The position numbers were made by a program, and so were the translations under genes. The notes under the pieces were generated by a model that was not told the DNA's origin, ran no database searches, and saw nothing but the letters and a program-made list of their open reading frames with translations. A DNA stretch of 64,000 nucleotides from an uncultured Alphaproteobacteria bacterium (lineage in GTDB: Bacteria; Pseudomonadota; Alphaproteobacteria; Rs-D84): contig CANSHD010000001.1 of NCBI GenBank assembly GCA_947646585.1, positions 1 to 64,000 of the forward strand. The letters run 5' to 3'. How positions within the stretch are numbered: the stretch's first letter is position 1; each line of letters begins with the position of its first letter. Shown here one piece after another: positions 40,145-50,667 of the stretch.

Positions 40145-41935
40145 TTAGCTTACTTTTAATGCGTTGATAAAGGCGCTTTGCGGAATTTCAACGCTGCCGA
40201 ATGTGCGCATACGCTTTTTGCCTTCTTTTTGCTTTTCCAGCAATTTGCGCTTGCGCGTTATATCCCCGCCATAACATTTTGCGGTAACGTCTTTGCGATA
40301 TGCCGCAATAGTCTCTCTCGCGATAATTTTTCCACCGATTGCCGCCTGCAGCGGAATCTTGAACTGGTGCCGCGGAATCAAGTCTTTCAGTTTTTCCACA
40401 ATCTGGCGGCCGCGCTTTTCCGCAAAGCTGCGGTGGCACATAAACGACAAAGGCTCTACATTTTCGTCGTTTACCAGAATAGACACTTTTACCAAATCAG
40501 ACGCCTGGTACCCCTGCAGGACATAGTCAAACGACGCATACCCCGACGATATGGATTTTACGCGGTCGTAAAAATCGAACACAATTTCCGCCAGCGGCAA
40601 CTGATAAACCAACACCGCGCGATTTCCGACGTATGAAATATTTTCCTGGATTCCGCGCCGCTCGGAACACAGCGCCATGATACCACCCATGTACTTGTCC
40701 GGCATCATGATTGTCGCTCGAACCCATGGCTCTTCTATTCTTTCGATTTTTGTCAGCTCCGGCATATCCGCGGGATTTTCCAAATCGACAACCGTGCCGT
40801 CTCGCAAATATAATTTATACAGCACGCTGGGCACGGTATTAATCAGTGTCAGATTAAATTCACGCGACAATCTCTCGCTGATAATTTCCATATGCAGCAG
40901 CCCCAGGAACCCGCACCGCAGTCCGAATCCCAGCGCCGATGATTTCTCCGTCGTGAACATAAACGAGGCATCGTTCAACGCCAGCTTTTCCGCGCTTTCA
41001 CGCAGTGCGGGATAATCGTCCGCCTCTACCGGAAAGAACGATGAAAACACAACCGGAACCGACGGCTTAAATCCAGGCAGCGCATCCCCGCCGCCACGCG
41101 CGTCCAAAATAGTGTCGCCGACCTTGCAGTCGTGAATCGTTTTCATGCCCGTGATAATAAATCCGATTTCGCCGGTATCCAGCTCGTCCGTATTGACCAT
41201 TTTCGGCGTGAAATATCCGATTTTATCAATGACGTATTCAGCCCCGGTCGCCATAAATTTTATTTTTTGACCGCGCGTCAGGCGCCCGTCAACCACACGT
41301 ACCAATATTACAACGCCCAAATACGAATCGTACCATGAATCCACCAGCAACGCGCGCGTCGGCGCATCCGCACGCCCACGTGGGCTTGGTAATTTGTGAA
41401 CAATTTCCTCCAGCAACTCCGGCACGCCGGCGCCCGTCTTTCCGGACACCCCCAGCGCCTCTGACGCATCCAAACCGATAACGTCCGCAATCTGTTCGCG
41501 CGTTGCGGCAACGTCACTGGACGGCAGGTCGATTTTATTCAGCACCGGCAACATTTCCAAATCATTGTCCAGCGCCAGATACGCATTTGCCAGCGTCTGC
41601 GCCTGAACCCCCTGGGTCGCATCGACCAGCACCAACGCCCCTTCGCACGCGGCCAAGGACCGCGACACCTCGTATGAAAAATCGACGTGTCCGGGCGTAT
41701 CCATCAAATTCAACTGATATGTTTGGCCGTCCTTGGCCTTGTATTCCAGACGCACCGTCTGCGCCTTGATTGTGATGCCGCGCTCGCGCTCTATATCCAT
41801 GGAGTCCAAGACCTGAGCCTTCATCTCGCGCGACTGCAGTCCGCCTGTAAATTCAATCAACCGGTCTGACAGGGTTGATTTTCCGTGATCAATATGTGCG
41901 ACTATTGCGAAATTTCTGATATTTTTTTGACTCAT
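40145..41935 (-). CDS. lepA: Elongation factor 4 (LepA)
   Basis: [28 protein letters not shown]; internal start in the 632-aa ORF. Confidence 0.97.
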   Translation of the reverse strand: MSQKNIRNFAIVAHIDHGKSTLSDRLIEFTGGLQSREMKAQVLDSMDIERERGITIKAQTVRLEYKAKDGQTYQLNLMDTPGHVDFSYEVSRSLAACEGALVLVDATQGVQAQTLANAYLALDNDLEMLPVLNKIDLPSSDVAATREQIADVIGLDASEALGVSGKTGAGVPELLEEIVHKLPSPRGRADAPTRALLVDSWYDSYLGVVILVRVVDGRLTRGQKIKFMATGAEYVIDKIGYFTPKMVNTDELDTGEIGFIITGMKTIHDCKVGDTILDARGGGDALPGFKPSVPVVFSSFFPVEADDYPALRESAEKLALNDASFMFTTEKSSALGFGLRCGFLGLLHMEIISERLSREFNLTLINTVPSVLYKLYLRDGTVVDLENPADMPELTKIERIEEPWVRATIMMPDKYMGGIMALCSERRGIQENISYVGNRAVLVYQLPLAEIVFDFYDRVKSISSGYASFDYVLQGYQASDLVKVSILVNDENVEPLSFMCHRSFAEKRGRQIVEKLKDLIPRHQFKIPLQAAIGGKIIARETIAAYRKDVTAKCYGGDITRKRKLLEKQKEGKKRMRTFGSVEIPQSAFINALKVS

Positions 41936-42000
41936 GCGGCAATGGTACACCAGTATAGCGAAACTTGCAATCTGTTTTTTACAAGAAAATACGCCGCAAT

Positions 42001-42447
42001 TTAGCGCACCAAATCTTTGGCGTGCGTGTATGTCATTTCGCACGGACCGTATCCGTGCTTGGCATAAAAGTTCTTAGCCTGACGGGTGGGCGCCGGCTGC
42101 ACCAGCATGCGGCGAACACCCGCATTGCGGCAATGCGCCTCGTACGCCTCAATCAGGCGGGCCCCGATGCCGCTGCGCTGGCATATTGTGTCAATAAACA
42201 GCCAGTCTATCCGCGCCATTGTCTGGCCGCCCTCTTTTGTAAGATGCCCCTTGATAAAGCCGCGCAACTGATCGCGCAAGAAATATGCGAACAAAATATG
42301 CTTGTTGACATTCACATCGCGCTGCATAAACCCATGAATCATCATCGCATTATTCGGACGCGACAAATTCGCAATCCAATAACATTCCATCAACAAATTG
42401 TCAGACACTTCGGAAACTTGTGTAATTACACCGTCTTTATTGTTCAT
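42001..42447 (-). CDS. GNAT-family N-acetyltransferase
   Basis: [51 protein letters not shown]. Confidence 0.8.
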   Translation of the reverse strand: MNNKDGVITQVSEVSDNLLMECYWIANLSRPNNAMMIHGFMQRDVNVNKHILFAYFLRDQLRGFIKGHLTKEGGQTMARIDWLFIDTICQRSGIGARLIEAYEAHCRNAGVRRMLVQPAPTRQAKNFYAKHGYGPCEMTYTHAKDLVR

Positions 42448-42796
42448 TTGAAATCTGCCCCAACAGTTTATCGATACGCGCCGCACGCTCCAACGTGTCG
42501 TCATATTCAAAGCGAATGTCCGGCACATATTTCTGGTTCATACGCGCCCCCAGCTCGAACCGGACGCTGCGAACAATCTCGTCCAAGCGTTTTTGTACCG
42601 CGGCCGTATCTTCATTGCGCGAATAATAATAAAGGCGCACAAACTGCAATCCCCCATGCGCCTCCGCGCCAACCAAAGACACCCCGGCGACAATCGCGTC
42701 GTCGCCATAGTTATCGCGCAGTATCTCTGCAACGATTGTCTGAACCTTGGCCGCAATACGCATTCCTCTATTAGAATTTGTACTTTTTTTCTGCAT
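42437..42796 (-). CDS. rbfA: Ribosome-binding factor A
   Basis: RbfA-like length and motif ELGARMNQKYVPDIRFEYDDTLERAARIDKLL. Confidence 0.88.
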   Translation of the reverse strand: MQKKSTNSNRGMRIAAKVQTIVAEILRDNYGDDAIVAGVSLVGAEAHGGLQFVRLYYYSRNEDTAAVQKRLDEIVRSVRFELGARMNQKYVPDIRFEYDDTLERAARIDKLLGQISNEQ

Positions 42797-42881
42797 ATTC
42801 GCTTCTTTTTGTTACTTATAGTTTGTAAAGTAGACGAAATTTATGTACAATCAAGAAAATTTTTGAAAAATTGGGGGAAAA

Positions 42882-43454
42882 ATGAAACTGGTGGAATCTA
42901 TTCTGAAAAAGTCCGAGCACCCGGCATATGCATGGATTGTCTTTATATTAACCGTATGCGAGTCCATTTTCTTGTTCGTTCCGCCAGAGGTATTCATGAC
43001 CCCGCCAATTATCGCCAACCGCCGCCGCGCCATTCCGATTACCGTCGCGGCCGCCGCAGGCAGCCTGGTCGGCGGCGCCATTGCGTATCTGATTGGATAC
43101 TGGCTGTTTGACTCGGTCGGCGTATGGCTGATTCAAAATTTTGCGACAATGGAAAAATTTGAAATGGCCCAAGCGCTGTTTATAAAGCACGGCCTGTTCA
43201 TAATCGTTTTAACGGCATTTACCCCCATTCCGTACAAGTTGATGGCGATATGCGCCGGATTCATGGGATTCCCGGCCGCATTGTTCCTGGGCGTGTCGGC
43301 AATATTCCGCACGGCGCGCTTTGCCGTTGTAGCGGCATTGCTGTGGCGTTTCCAAGACGCGGCAAACGCGATTGTAAAAAAATATTTCTGGCCGCTTACA
43401 GTGTTTGCAATTATCGCGGCGGGCCTGGGCATCGGGTTAATGATGCTGTTATAA
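42882..43454 (+). CDS. DedA/VTT-domain membrane protein (YqaA-like)
   Basis: GSLVGGAIAYLIGYWLFDSVG; FIIVLTAFTPIPYKLMAICAGFMGFP. Confidence 0.85.
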   Translation: MKLVESILKKSEHPAYAWIVFILTVCESIFLFVPPEVFMTPPIIANRRRAIPITVAAAAGSLVGGAIAYLIGYWLFDSVGVWLIQNFATMEKFEMAQALFIKHGLFIIVLTAFTPIPYKLMAICAGFMGFPAALFLGVSAIFRTARFAVVAALLWRFQDAANAIVKKYFWPLTVFAIIAAGLGIGLMMLL

Positions 43455-43568
43455 CGGGTTAATAATTGTCGGGCCGGGCGGTTCACCACCGCTGTCATTA
43501 CGGGGGGCCAATCGGCCCCCCGTATGAATTTATTCGCGTGTGTGACAAACAAAACAACCCAGCTCCAT

Positions 43569-43703
43569 TGTCATTGCGAACGACATCGGGCCCCGCAAAA
43601 ATTGAAAATTTTTGTGGGTGATTAGCGAAGCAATCCAGTTAATAAATGAACCTTGCCGATTTATTCTGGATTACCGCGGTCATTTCACTCCCTCGCAATG
43701 ACA
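43569..43703. repeat. Dispersed palindromic repeat, unit 1
   Basis: GTCATTGCGAA...CTGGATT...CTCGCAATGAC; contains nested palindrome 43584-43620. Confidence 0.85.
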
Positions 43704-43733
43704 GTAGTGCGTAATGGCGCACTTCACCCCCCA

Positions 43734-43866
43734 TTGTCACCGCGAGCGTCATCGGGCCCCGCAAAAATTGAAAATTTTTGTGGGTGATAAGCGTGGCGGT
43801 CCAGTTAATGAATAACATTGCCGCTTTCTTTCTGGATTGCCACGCCCTGCGGGCTCGCAATGACAA
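43734..43866. repeat. Dispersed palindromic repeat, unit 2
   Basis: GTCACCGCGAGCG...GGATTGCCACGCC...CTCGCAATGAC; contains nested palindrome 43750-43787. Confidence 0.85.
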
Positions 43867-43894
43867 TGTAAATAATCTGGACACTGCATCACCA

Positions 43895-43996
43895 TTGTCA
43901 TTGCGAGCGTATGCGAAGCAATCCAGTTAATAAATGAACCTTGCCGATTTATTCTGGATTATCGCGGCAGCGTGCCGCCTCCCCTCACAATGACAA
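43895..43996. repeat. Dispersed palindromic repeat, unit 3 (no nested palindrome)
   Basis: GTCATTGCGAGCGTATGCGAAGCAATCCAG...CTGGATTATCGCGG...CTCACAATGAC. Confidence 0.85.
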
Positions 43997-44080
43997 TATT
44001 AAAGGCTCTTATGCGCGATAATAAAAAACAGCGGCCATCGCCGCTGTTTTTCTCCTCTCCTATTCCCTATAGGGAAACTG

Positions 44081-45268
44081 TTATTCAACCCAGATATCCA
44101 CAAAGGCTGTACATGTGGAACCACTGCATATCTTTTTTGCGTTTGTCGCCGTTGTGGCGTTCGTTGCATTGGTGGCATGCCCAACCGTCACCGCACCCGT
44201 GGTCGCAACAGTGATATCACCACCACTTTTAACACCACCCAGTGCACCGGATGTCGCTGCAGGCAATGTATATTTCGTATCTGTACCATCAACGGTCACA
44301 ACACCGTCCGCAACCGTTACAGTAACGCTGCCCGTACCCTTGATGTTAGAGGTTGTCAGCTTATCCTGTTTGGATGTCTGCAGGTTTGCAATTGCGGTCT
44401 TGTTGGTGTTTGCCTGGGTGTTTGCCGCATTTGCCGTCGACTTTACACCGTTAACCACCGTATTCGTTGCATAGTCGCCGGCCGCCTGCTTGCCCGCCAA
44501 TGCGGTTGCAACCGCTTTTTCAGACGGATACTTTGTATCGCTGGCCGATGCCACCGCAGAAATCGTTATGGTTTTGTGTGCAGCGTCTTCAGCGGTATAG
44601 CCCAGGTTATCCTGCTTGCCGGATTCCAAAGCGGAAATCTTTGTATTTTGTGTTCCCTGCTCTGTCTTGATTGCCGTAATGTCACTGGTATTTGTACCAA
44701 TTGCATCAATCTTTGCCTTGGTCGCACCGGATGTCATGACCGCACTGTTGTTAATTGTGGTAATGGCATCCGCGTTTTTCTTGATGTCCGCCTTTACCGC
44801 CGTGTCATCATATGTGGCGGCATCCTGAGCATCTTCAATCATTCCAACGACGGTCTTGCCTGTCGGCACGGTACCGATTTTGGTATTGATTGCATTATCC
44901 CCGGAAGTACGCGCGGTAACCTCGTTGTCAATTCTTGTCCCCAATGCCGTATCCGCAGACGTACGCGCGCTTGTTTCTTCTGTCAATGCAGCCTTGGTCG
45001 CATATGTATTGCCAATCTGAACAACCGTTGCCGCAACAGCCGCATCAGCGGCCGCACCTGCAATTTCTTCAGCCACTTTTACCGTGGGAATACGACTGTC
45101 GTTATCCGTGTGCTTTGTATCATAAGAAGACAACGTATCGATGGTCAGTTTGTCCTGTTTTGTATCTGCAATATTGTCAACATACGTTGTTGATGCAATA
45201 TCCGCGCGCGCCGCGCCAACAGACATCAACGCCGCCAAAGAAACTGCTAAAAATCCTACTTTTTTCAT
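44081..45268 (-). CDS. Coiled-coil, tail-fibre/adhesin-like secreted protein
   Basis: Signal peptide; STTYVDNIADTKQDK; Ala/Thr-rich heptad-like repeats. Confidence 0.7.
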   Translation of the reverse strand: MKKVGFLAVSLAALMSVGAARADIASTTYVDNIADTKQDKLTIDTLSSYDTKHTDNDSRIPTVKVAEEIAGAAADAAVAATVVQIGNTYATKAALTEETSARTSADTALGTRIDNEVTARTSGDNAINTKIGTVPTGKTVVGMIEDAQDAATYDDTAVKADIKKNADAITTINNSAVMTSGATKAKIDAIGTNTSDITAIKTEQGTQNTKISALESGKQDNLGYTAEDAAHKTITISAVASASDTKYPSEKAVATALAGKQAAGDYATNTVVNGVKSTANAANTQANTNKTAIANLQTSKQDKLTTSNIKGTGSVTVTVADGVVTVDGTDTKYTLPAATSGALGGVKSGGDITVATTGAVTVGHATNATNATTATNAKKICSGSTCTAFVDIWVE

Positions 45269-45367
45269 AACTTACTTTACATAATTTTTTTATCCGCCTG
45301 AGTGATGCGCCGCCACGCATCGCTTTACCCGGCGGCCGAACCGGTCGGCCACCGGGATTTTTTTATT

Positions 45368-46339
45368 TTACTGACCGCCCTCGCGTTCAATAACCTCCCA
45401 TGCATATGCAGAGTTGTTATATGTCAAAACGCACTTATTCGCCGGGTTCGCACATTTGTCGGTCGGGGCCGGAATCGCCGCGTTGGCCGTGGCCTGTGCC
45501 GCCGCCGCGTCGGTGATGCCCTTGGTCGCATCGGACTGCGCCTTTTCAACCGCCGTTGTCAACGCGGTGTCCGCCGCCTTGTACGCGGTATCCATCGCAG
45601 AGATGGCGTCGGCGTTTTCCTTGATGTCCGCCTTTACCGCCGCATCATCATATTCCGCACCGGCCGCCGCTTCTGTAATCATTTCGACAACGGTCTTGCC
45701 CTCGGCAACCGTACCGATTTTTGCATTGATTGCCGTATCAGCCGCTTTATATGCCGTATCCAATGCCGTGATATCAGAGGCGTTTTTCTGAACCGCCGCA
45801 TTGTTCGTTGTCTGATATGCGGTCAAGGCAGACGCCGCATCGGTACCGGCCTTTTTCGCATCGGCAACCGCCGTATCAACTTCTGTCTTGGTGTATGTTG
45901 TGGCCTTGTCGGCTTTCAAACTCAACGCCGCATTCATATCGGTCGTTTTTGTATAATCCGCCAACGCACCTGCAATCTGATTTGCAACACTGCCATCGCC
46001 CGTGGTCAATCCGGAAACGGTTGCCTGCAATGTATCAATTTCACCTTCGGCCGTTGTCACACGTGTGCCCAATGCGTTTACATCGGAGGCATCAGCCTTG
46101 GCATCCAAGGCCTTGGCGATATCGGATGTCGGACTTTCCAAATTTGTCTTTATTTCCTGGGTGATTGTGTCGCCAATGTTGGTTGTGAATTCGTTGACCG
46201 TCGTCTCTAAACCATCAACTTTTGTATCAACCGCACCAACACGCGCATCTACATAAGCTTTAGACGTGACAGCAGCACTGGCATCTGCTGCAACCAAGCC
46301 CAAAACAACCGTGAAAATACCAGTAGTCAGCTTTTTCAT
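45368..46339 (-). CDS. Coiled-coil, tail-fibre/adhesin-like secreted protein
   Basis: Signal peptide; TSKAYVDARVGAVDTKVDGLE; C-terminal CVLTYNNSAYAWEVIE. Confidence 0.7.
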   Translation of the reverse strand: MKKLTTGIFTVVLGLVAADASAAVTSKAYVDARVGAVDTKVDGLETTVNEFTTNIGDTITQEIKTNLESPTSDIAKALDAKADASDVNALGTRVTTAEGEIDTLQATVSGLTTGDGSVANQIAGALADYTKTTDMNAALSLKADKATTYTKTEVDTAVADAKKAGTDAASALTAYQTTNNAAVQKNASDITALDTAYKAADTAINAKIGTVAEGKTVVEMITEAAAGAEYDDAAVKADIKENADAISAMDTAYKAADTALTTAVEKAQSDATKGITDAAAAQATANAAIPAPTDKCANPANKCVLTYNNSAYAWEVIEREGGQ

Positions 46340-46374
46340 TATTTATTTCTTTCCTTCATTTTTTTACTTAAAAC

Positions 46375-47178
46375 TTATTCACCCGTGCCGGCGGCTTCCA
46401 GCGGCGAGGTTACATCCAGCCACATCAGGCTTTTACCGGTCGTATCAACCGACAATACGCAACGGCCGGATTCAGACGCACATGCACCGGTCGGCTGCGG
46501 AATTGCCAATTCGATAATCTTGGCGTCCGCTTCGGCCTTTGTGTAAACATCCGTCGCATTTGCCTTCTTGTCCAGTTCGGTCTTCAGCGTGCCACTGGCC
46601 ACAGAGTTATCAATGGCATCCTTTACAACGGTACCATCACCGACAATATTGGTAATAATTTCTTTTACGGAATCATTCCCTTCCAAGGCTTCCGTAATCT
46701 TTTCTGTTACGGTTGTATTCGTAACCAGTTCGGAAGACGCAACCGTGCCGGCAACATAATTACCGCTTGCATCGATTACCGCAACGTTGCCCGCCTTGAT
46801 GGCTTCACCGGTCAGCTTGTCCGCTTTGCCCGCAACATCTGTTTCCAGCCCTTCAACCGTCGTGCTCAAGTTGTTAACGGTTGTGTTAATCTGGGTCACT
46901 GTCGCCGCATCGGCTTTTGTATCCAACGCTTCGTCAATGGCTGTTTTCAGTTCGCTGTTTTCAGATTTCAACTCATTTGTAATGTTGTTGACGATAACAT
47001 CCTGCAACTGTTCGGTTTTTGTATAGTTGTTTTCAATTGTTGTCTGCAAGGTCTGAACATCGGTCTTTACCTTGTCGTCAACATACTGCTTGCTGGCAAT
47101 CTGGGGTGCCGCGCTTGCCGCGCCGGTGGCCAGGATGGCCGCCGCAAATACAGAAAAAGCAATGTTTTTTACTTTCAT
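46375..47178 (-). CDS. Coiled-coil, tail-fibre/adhesin-like secreted protein
   Basis: Signal peptide; ASKQYVDDKVKTDVQTLQ; C-terminal CVLSVDTTGKSLMWLDV. Confidence 0.7.
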   Translation of the reverse strand: MKVKNIAFSVFAAAILATGAASAAPQIASKQYVDDKVKTDVQTLQTTIENNYTKTEQLQDVIVNNITNELKSENSELKTAIDEALDTKADAATVTQINTTVNNLSTTVEGLETDVAGKADKLTGEAIKAGNVAVIDASGNYVAGTVASSELVTNTTVTEKITEALEGNDSVKEIITNIVGDGTVVKDAIDNSVASGTLKTELDKKANATDVYTKAEADAKIIELAIPQPTGACASESGRCVLSVDTTGKSLMWLDVTSPLEAAGTGE

Positions 47179-47232
47179 TTTTTTCCTTCCTTTTTATATC
47201 CCTGTAATGGCCCAAGGGCCGTTTTCAAACTG

Positions 47233-49254
47233 TTAGTTCAACGAAGCAGCCTTATTGTCCAATTCGGTCACAACCTCGAACCAGCCCTTTTGACCATTGC
47301 TGACCGCAAGGACATAATCCCCATCGGTCGGCGCATCGGCGGTCGTAACCGCCTGGTCAGCCTTGGCCAACGATGTCTGAACATCGGCGGCCAGTTTTTC
47401 TTTTGCAATTGCCGCGTTTTCCGCAACATCCGCATTTGAAATCGTGTCTTTCCTTGCTAAAGCACCCAAATCGGCCGTATTCGCCTTTTTGGCCAATTCG
47501 GCATCGACATAATCCGTCTTGGCATAGGCCTTCAGCGCTTCGTCCATATCACCGGCAACAACATCGGCAACCTTTTCGTCAACCTCTGTCTTGGTGTATG
47601 CGTCCGTAATTCCATAACCCGCCAGCGTCGTCGCCTTGTCGGCCTTGTTCGCCAAACCTGCCGTCGCCGCATCGGCCGCGGTCTTGGCCGCAGATGCAAC
47701 CGTCGTCGCAGACGCTGCATCGGATGCCGCCGCATCGGCCGCGGTCTTGGCGGAATCCGCCGCCACCTTTGCCGTATCGGCCGCCGTTTTCGCCGCAGAC
47801 GCCAGTGCCGCCGCCTCGTTCGCGGCGGTTGTTGCCGCCGTGGCCGCAGATGTCGCGGTTGTCGCCGCAGTGTTTGCCGCGGATGCGGTTGTCGCCGCAC
47901 CGGATGCAATCTCGTTCACATCGTCAATGGCCGCCTCCGCCTGTGTCACGCGCGTTGCCAATCCGGTAACCGTCGCAACATCGGCCTTGCCGTCCAGCGC
48001 CGTCTTGTCGGCCTTTAAGCTCAACGCGGCATCAACATCTTCAGATTTTGCATAGGCTTTTAAAGCCTCGCTCATATCGCCGGCAACAACATCGGCAACC
48101 TTTTCGTCAACCTGTGTCTTCGTATAAACGTCGGCCGCATTCGCCTTTGCCGCCAGCTCTTCCTTGGTCGCCAAAGAATCCAACGCCGTCTTGTCGGCCT
48201 TTGCCGCAAGACCCGTGTTCATTTCCGCCTTGGTCGCCAAATCGGCCGTGGCATTGTCAATCGCCGCCGCGACACCGGTATTGGTGGCATACAACGCCAA
48301 CGATGTCTTGTCCGCCTTGCCGTCAAGCGCCGCGTTCATTTCCGTAACGGTCACATAATTCGTTGTGGCATTCGAAATAGCCTTGGCAATTTCGGAATTC
48401 ATAAATTCTTTGGTCGGATACAGGTCAGAGTTCAGCCCCTCGCCCGGGTCACCCTTATCACCTTTGTCACCCTTGTCGCCCTTGTCGCCCTTCTCACCTT
48501 TTTCACCGGCCGGTCCCTGGGGTCCCATGGCGCCGTCCGCACCATCCGCACCGGTAATCGCGGACAAGGCAATCAATTCCTGCCACACCGGGTCATCCTT
48601 ATAGCGCCACAACAGGTGTGTCGTATTGGAACCGATTTCAACCTCGCGACCGTCTTTGCCGGCAACCGCATCCAGATTTGCCTGCAGAGCATCGACGTCC
48701 AAATATATTTCATCTTTGTCTATAACGATATAGTCATCGACCGGCGTCAGGACATTCTGCTTGTCAGACAAGGCCGCATCAACATCGCCCTTTTCGTACA
48801 TGCCATCAACACGCGATTCCAGTTCGCCGACACGCCCTTCCAGCTCCGCCGCGACGCCCGGATTCATCGAACCGCCGGTATTACCGCTGCTTGTTGTGCC
48901 GCCAGGCTTTTGATTTTTAATGGAACTGCCGCCGCTGACCGATGTGCCGCCACCCAAATATTTACCAATGGACAGTCGCGGCGCTGTCGCAACGCGGCCC
49001 GTGGTCGTAGTCCCCTTGGACGCGGATGACGATGCCGATGTCGCACCGACGGACGGCGTCACGCGCATGGAACCCGCACGCACCGCATTCGTCGCCCTGC
49101 CGGACGAGCCGCCGGTCGCCGCCGCGGACGTGCCGGTATATGTCCCGGCGCCACCCAACGAACGAACCGAGGCCGCCGCAAAAGCACTGGAAATAGCCGA
49201 CGTGCACAGCACACAAACAACAGCCAATCGTGATATTTGAACTTCGTATTTCAT
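47233..49254 (-). CDS. Collagen-like plus Ala-rich coiled-coil secreted surface protein
   Basis: Signal peptide; GADGADGAMGPQGPAGEKGEKGDKGDKGDKGDKGDPGEG; long Ala-rich repeat tract. Confidence 0.75.
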   Translation of the reverse strand: MKYEVQISRLAVVCVLCTSAISSAFAAASVRSLGGAGTYTGTSAAATGGSSGRATNAVRAGSMRVTPSVGATSASSSASKGTTTTGRVATAPRLSIGKYLGGGTSVSGGSSIKNQKPGGTTSSGNTGGSMNPGVAAELEGRVGELESRVDGMYEKGDVDAALSDKQNVLTPVDDYIVIDKDEIYLDVDALQANLDAVAGKDGREVEIGSNTTHLLWRYKDDPVWQELIALSAITGADGADGAMGPQGPAGEKGEKGDKGDKGDKGDKGDPGEGLNSDLYPTKEFMNSEIAKAISNATTNYVTVTEMNAALDGKADKTSLALYATNTGVAAAIDNATADLATKAEMNTGLAAKADKTALDSLATKEELAAKANAADVYTKTQVDEKVADVVAGDMSEALKAYAKSEDVDAALSLKADKTALDGKADVATVTGLATRVTQAEAAIDDVNEIASGAATTASAANTAATTATSAATAATTAANEAAALASAAKTAADTAKVAADSAKTAADAAASDAASATTVASAAKTAADAATAGLANKADKATTLAGYGITDAYTKTEVDEKVADVVAGDMDEALKAYAKTDYVDAELAKKANTADLGALARKDTISNADVAENAAIAKEKLAADVQTSLAKADQAVTTADAPTDGDYVLAVSNGQKGWFEVVTELDNKAASLN

Positions 49255-49315
49255 AACTCTCTCTACACCTGCAATGATACCATACTTTTGCGAATCGGGT
49301 CAATACCTTTTCGTA

Positions 49316-50050
49316 CTAAAATTCGTAACGAATACCCAGCGACACGGAATTGTCCAGAATCATGCCGGTTTTGCTTTTGAACCAATACGTGTTGTCGTCC
49401 ACATCCTGGAAATGCAGTTTCAGTTCACTGCCCGTCATTCCCGCCAGACGATAACGCAAATCCACAACCAGGTTGTCGTCCAGTTCATGCGTCCAACCAA
49501 ACATCAGCGCACCCATCGGCGAAAAAGCGGTCTTTTCCTTGTCATAACCGCTGAAATAGTCGCCGCTTATTTTGTAATTGGCAATTGTCGCGCCGACACC
49601 CGCGCCGACATACAGACCGTTTGTAAAATCATAATATCCGCTGGCCATCAAATACGGCATGGAGATGGAGAATTTTGCAACCGCGTCCTCATCTTCGAAA
49701 AAGCCCAGATAGCCCGCCTCCAATTCGGCGCGCCAGAAATAGTTTATCTTTTTACCGGCCGCCAAGGAACCGCCGAATACCGGCTCAAAAGAATATTTGT
49801 CATCGCTGTGGCTTTCATCCGCTGCGAATTCCGCGGCCGCGCTGTACTTGTTTTTAAAGTTCAGCATGCTTAATTCCGCACGTCCCGTCACGTACCAGCC
49901 CGTCTTGGCCTTGTCTTTATAACTATATGTGACGTCATAACCGCCTTTTGAGTCTTTTGTTATATGACTGGGGGTCGCATTACGCACCGCAGAAAAAGCC
50001 GGCATTGTCACCAAACCCATCAATATACTTAAAGATACTAATTTTTTCAT
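49316..50050 (-). CDS. Outer-membrane beta-barrel protein
   Basis: MKKLVSLSILMGLVTMPAFSA signal; barrel-like strands; C-terminal SLGIRYEF. Confidence 0.8.
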   Translation of the reverse strand: MKKLVSLSILMGLVTMPAFSAVRNATPSHITKDSKGGYDVTYSYKDKAKTGWYVTGRAELSMLNFKNKYSAAAEFAADESHSDDKYSFEPVFGGSLAAGKKINYFWRAELEAGYLGFFEDEDAVAKFSISMPYLMASGYYDFTNGLYVGAGVGATIANYKISGDYFSGYDKEKTAFSPMGALMFGWTHELDDNLVVDLRYRLAGMTGSELKLHFQDVDDNTYWFKSKTGMILDNSVSLGIRYEF

Positions 50051-50187
50051 AAAAACACCCTCCAAATTTTTTCCTAAGTATATCACAAAAGCCCTCTCAA
50101 TCCAAAAACAAAATCAAATATTGACATGATTTCTGTTTTTTTGCTACGTTTCTTAACGTACAAAAATTCATGCAAAGGGGTAAGGAT

Positions 50188-50592
50188 ATGAAAAAGCTTT
50201 TCTTTTTATTTTGCGCATTGACTTTGGCGGCATGCGGCGGGGTAAAAATGCCTTCGAATGTAAATGACGAAAAAGTATTTTTTGCATTTGATTCCGCTGA
50301 GGTTTCACCCGAAATGTCGCGCGACCTGCAGGGCCAGGCGCTGTACATGAAAAAGCATCCGGACGTAAACGTCACACTGGAGGGGCACTGTGACGAACGC
50401 GGCAGCACGGAGTACAACCTGGCGTTGGGCGCGCTGCGTGCCGGAAACGCGGCGCACGTTTTGACCAAGGACGGAATCGAACCGTCGCGCGTAAAAACGA
50501 TTTCCTATGGCAAGGAGCGTCCCCAGTATTTCGGTACGGGCGAAAAAGTATGGGCAAAAAATCGTAATGCAACCACGCGCGTGGACAAATAA
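50188..50592 (+). CDS. pal: Peptidoglycan-associated lipoprotein (OmpA-C domain)
   Basis: Lipobox LTLAAC; VTLEGHCDERGSTEYNLALGALRAGN. Confidence 0.92.
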   Translation: MKKLFFLFCALTLAACGGVKMPSNVNDEKVFFAFDSAEVSPEMSRDLQGQALYMKKHPDVNVTLEGHCDERGSTEYNLALGALRAGNAAHVLTKDGIEPSRVKTISYGKERPQYFGTGEKVWAKNRNATTRVDK

Positions 50593-50667
50593 TAACGGGC
50601 GCCCCAGACGGGGCGCTGTTTTTATGTTTTCTTGACCGCAAAATAAAATTTTACTACCATCCGAATC

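Noticed and set aside
40145-42043. Annotated start of the 632-aa lepA ORF at 42043
   Set aside because: The conserved LepA N-terminus begins at [19 protein letters not shown] (41935); the upstream residues are not LepA-like.
43569-43996. CRISPR array
   Set aside because: Units are about 100-135-bp palindromes with internal variation, not short direct repeats with unique spacers; no cas genes in the window.
47233-49254. Prophage tail-fibre module
   Set aside because: No other phage structural genes nearby; the proteins have signal peptides and sit next to an outer-membrane barrel, so surface fibres are more likely.
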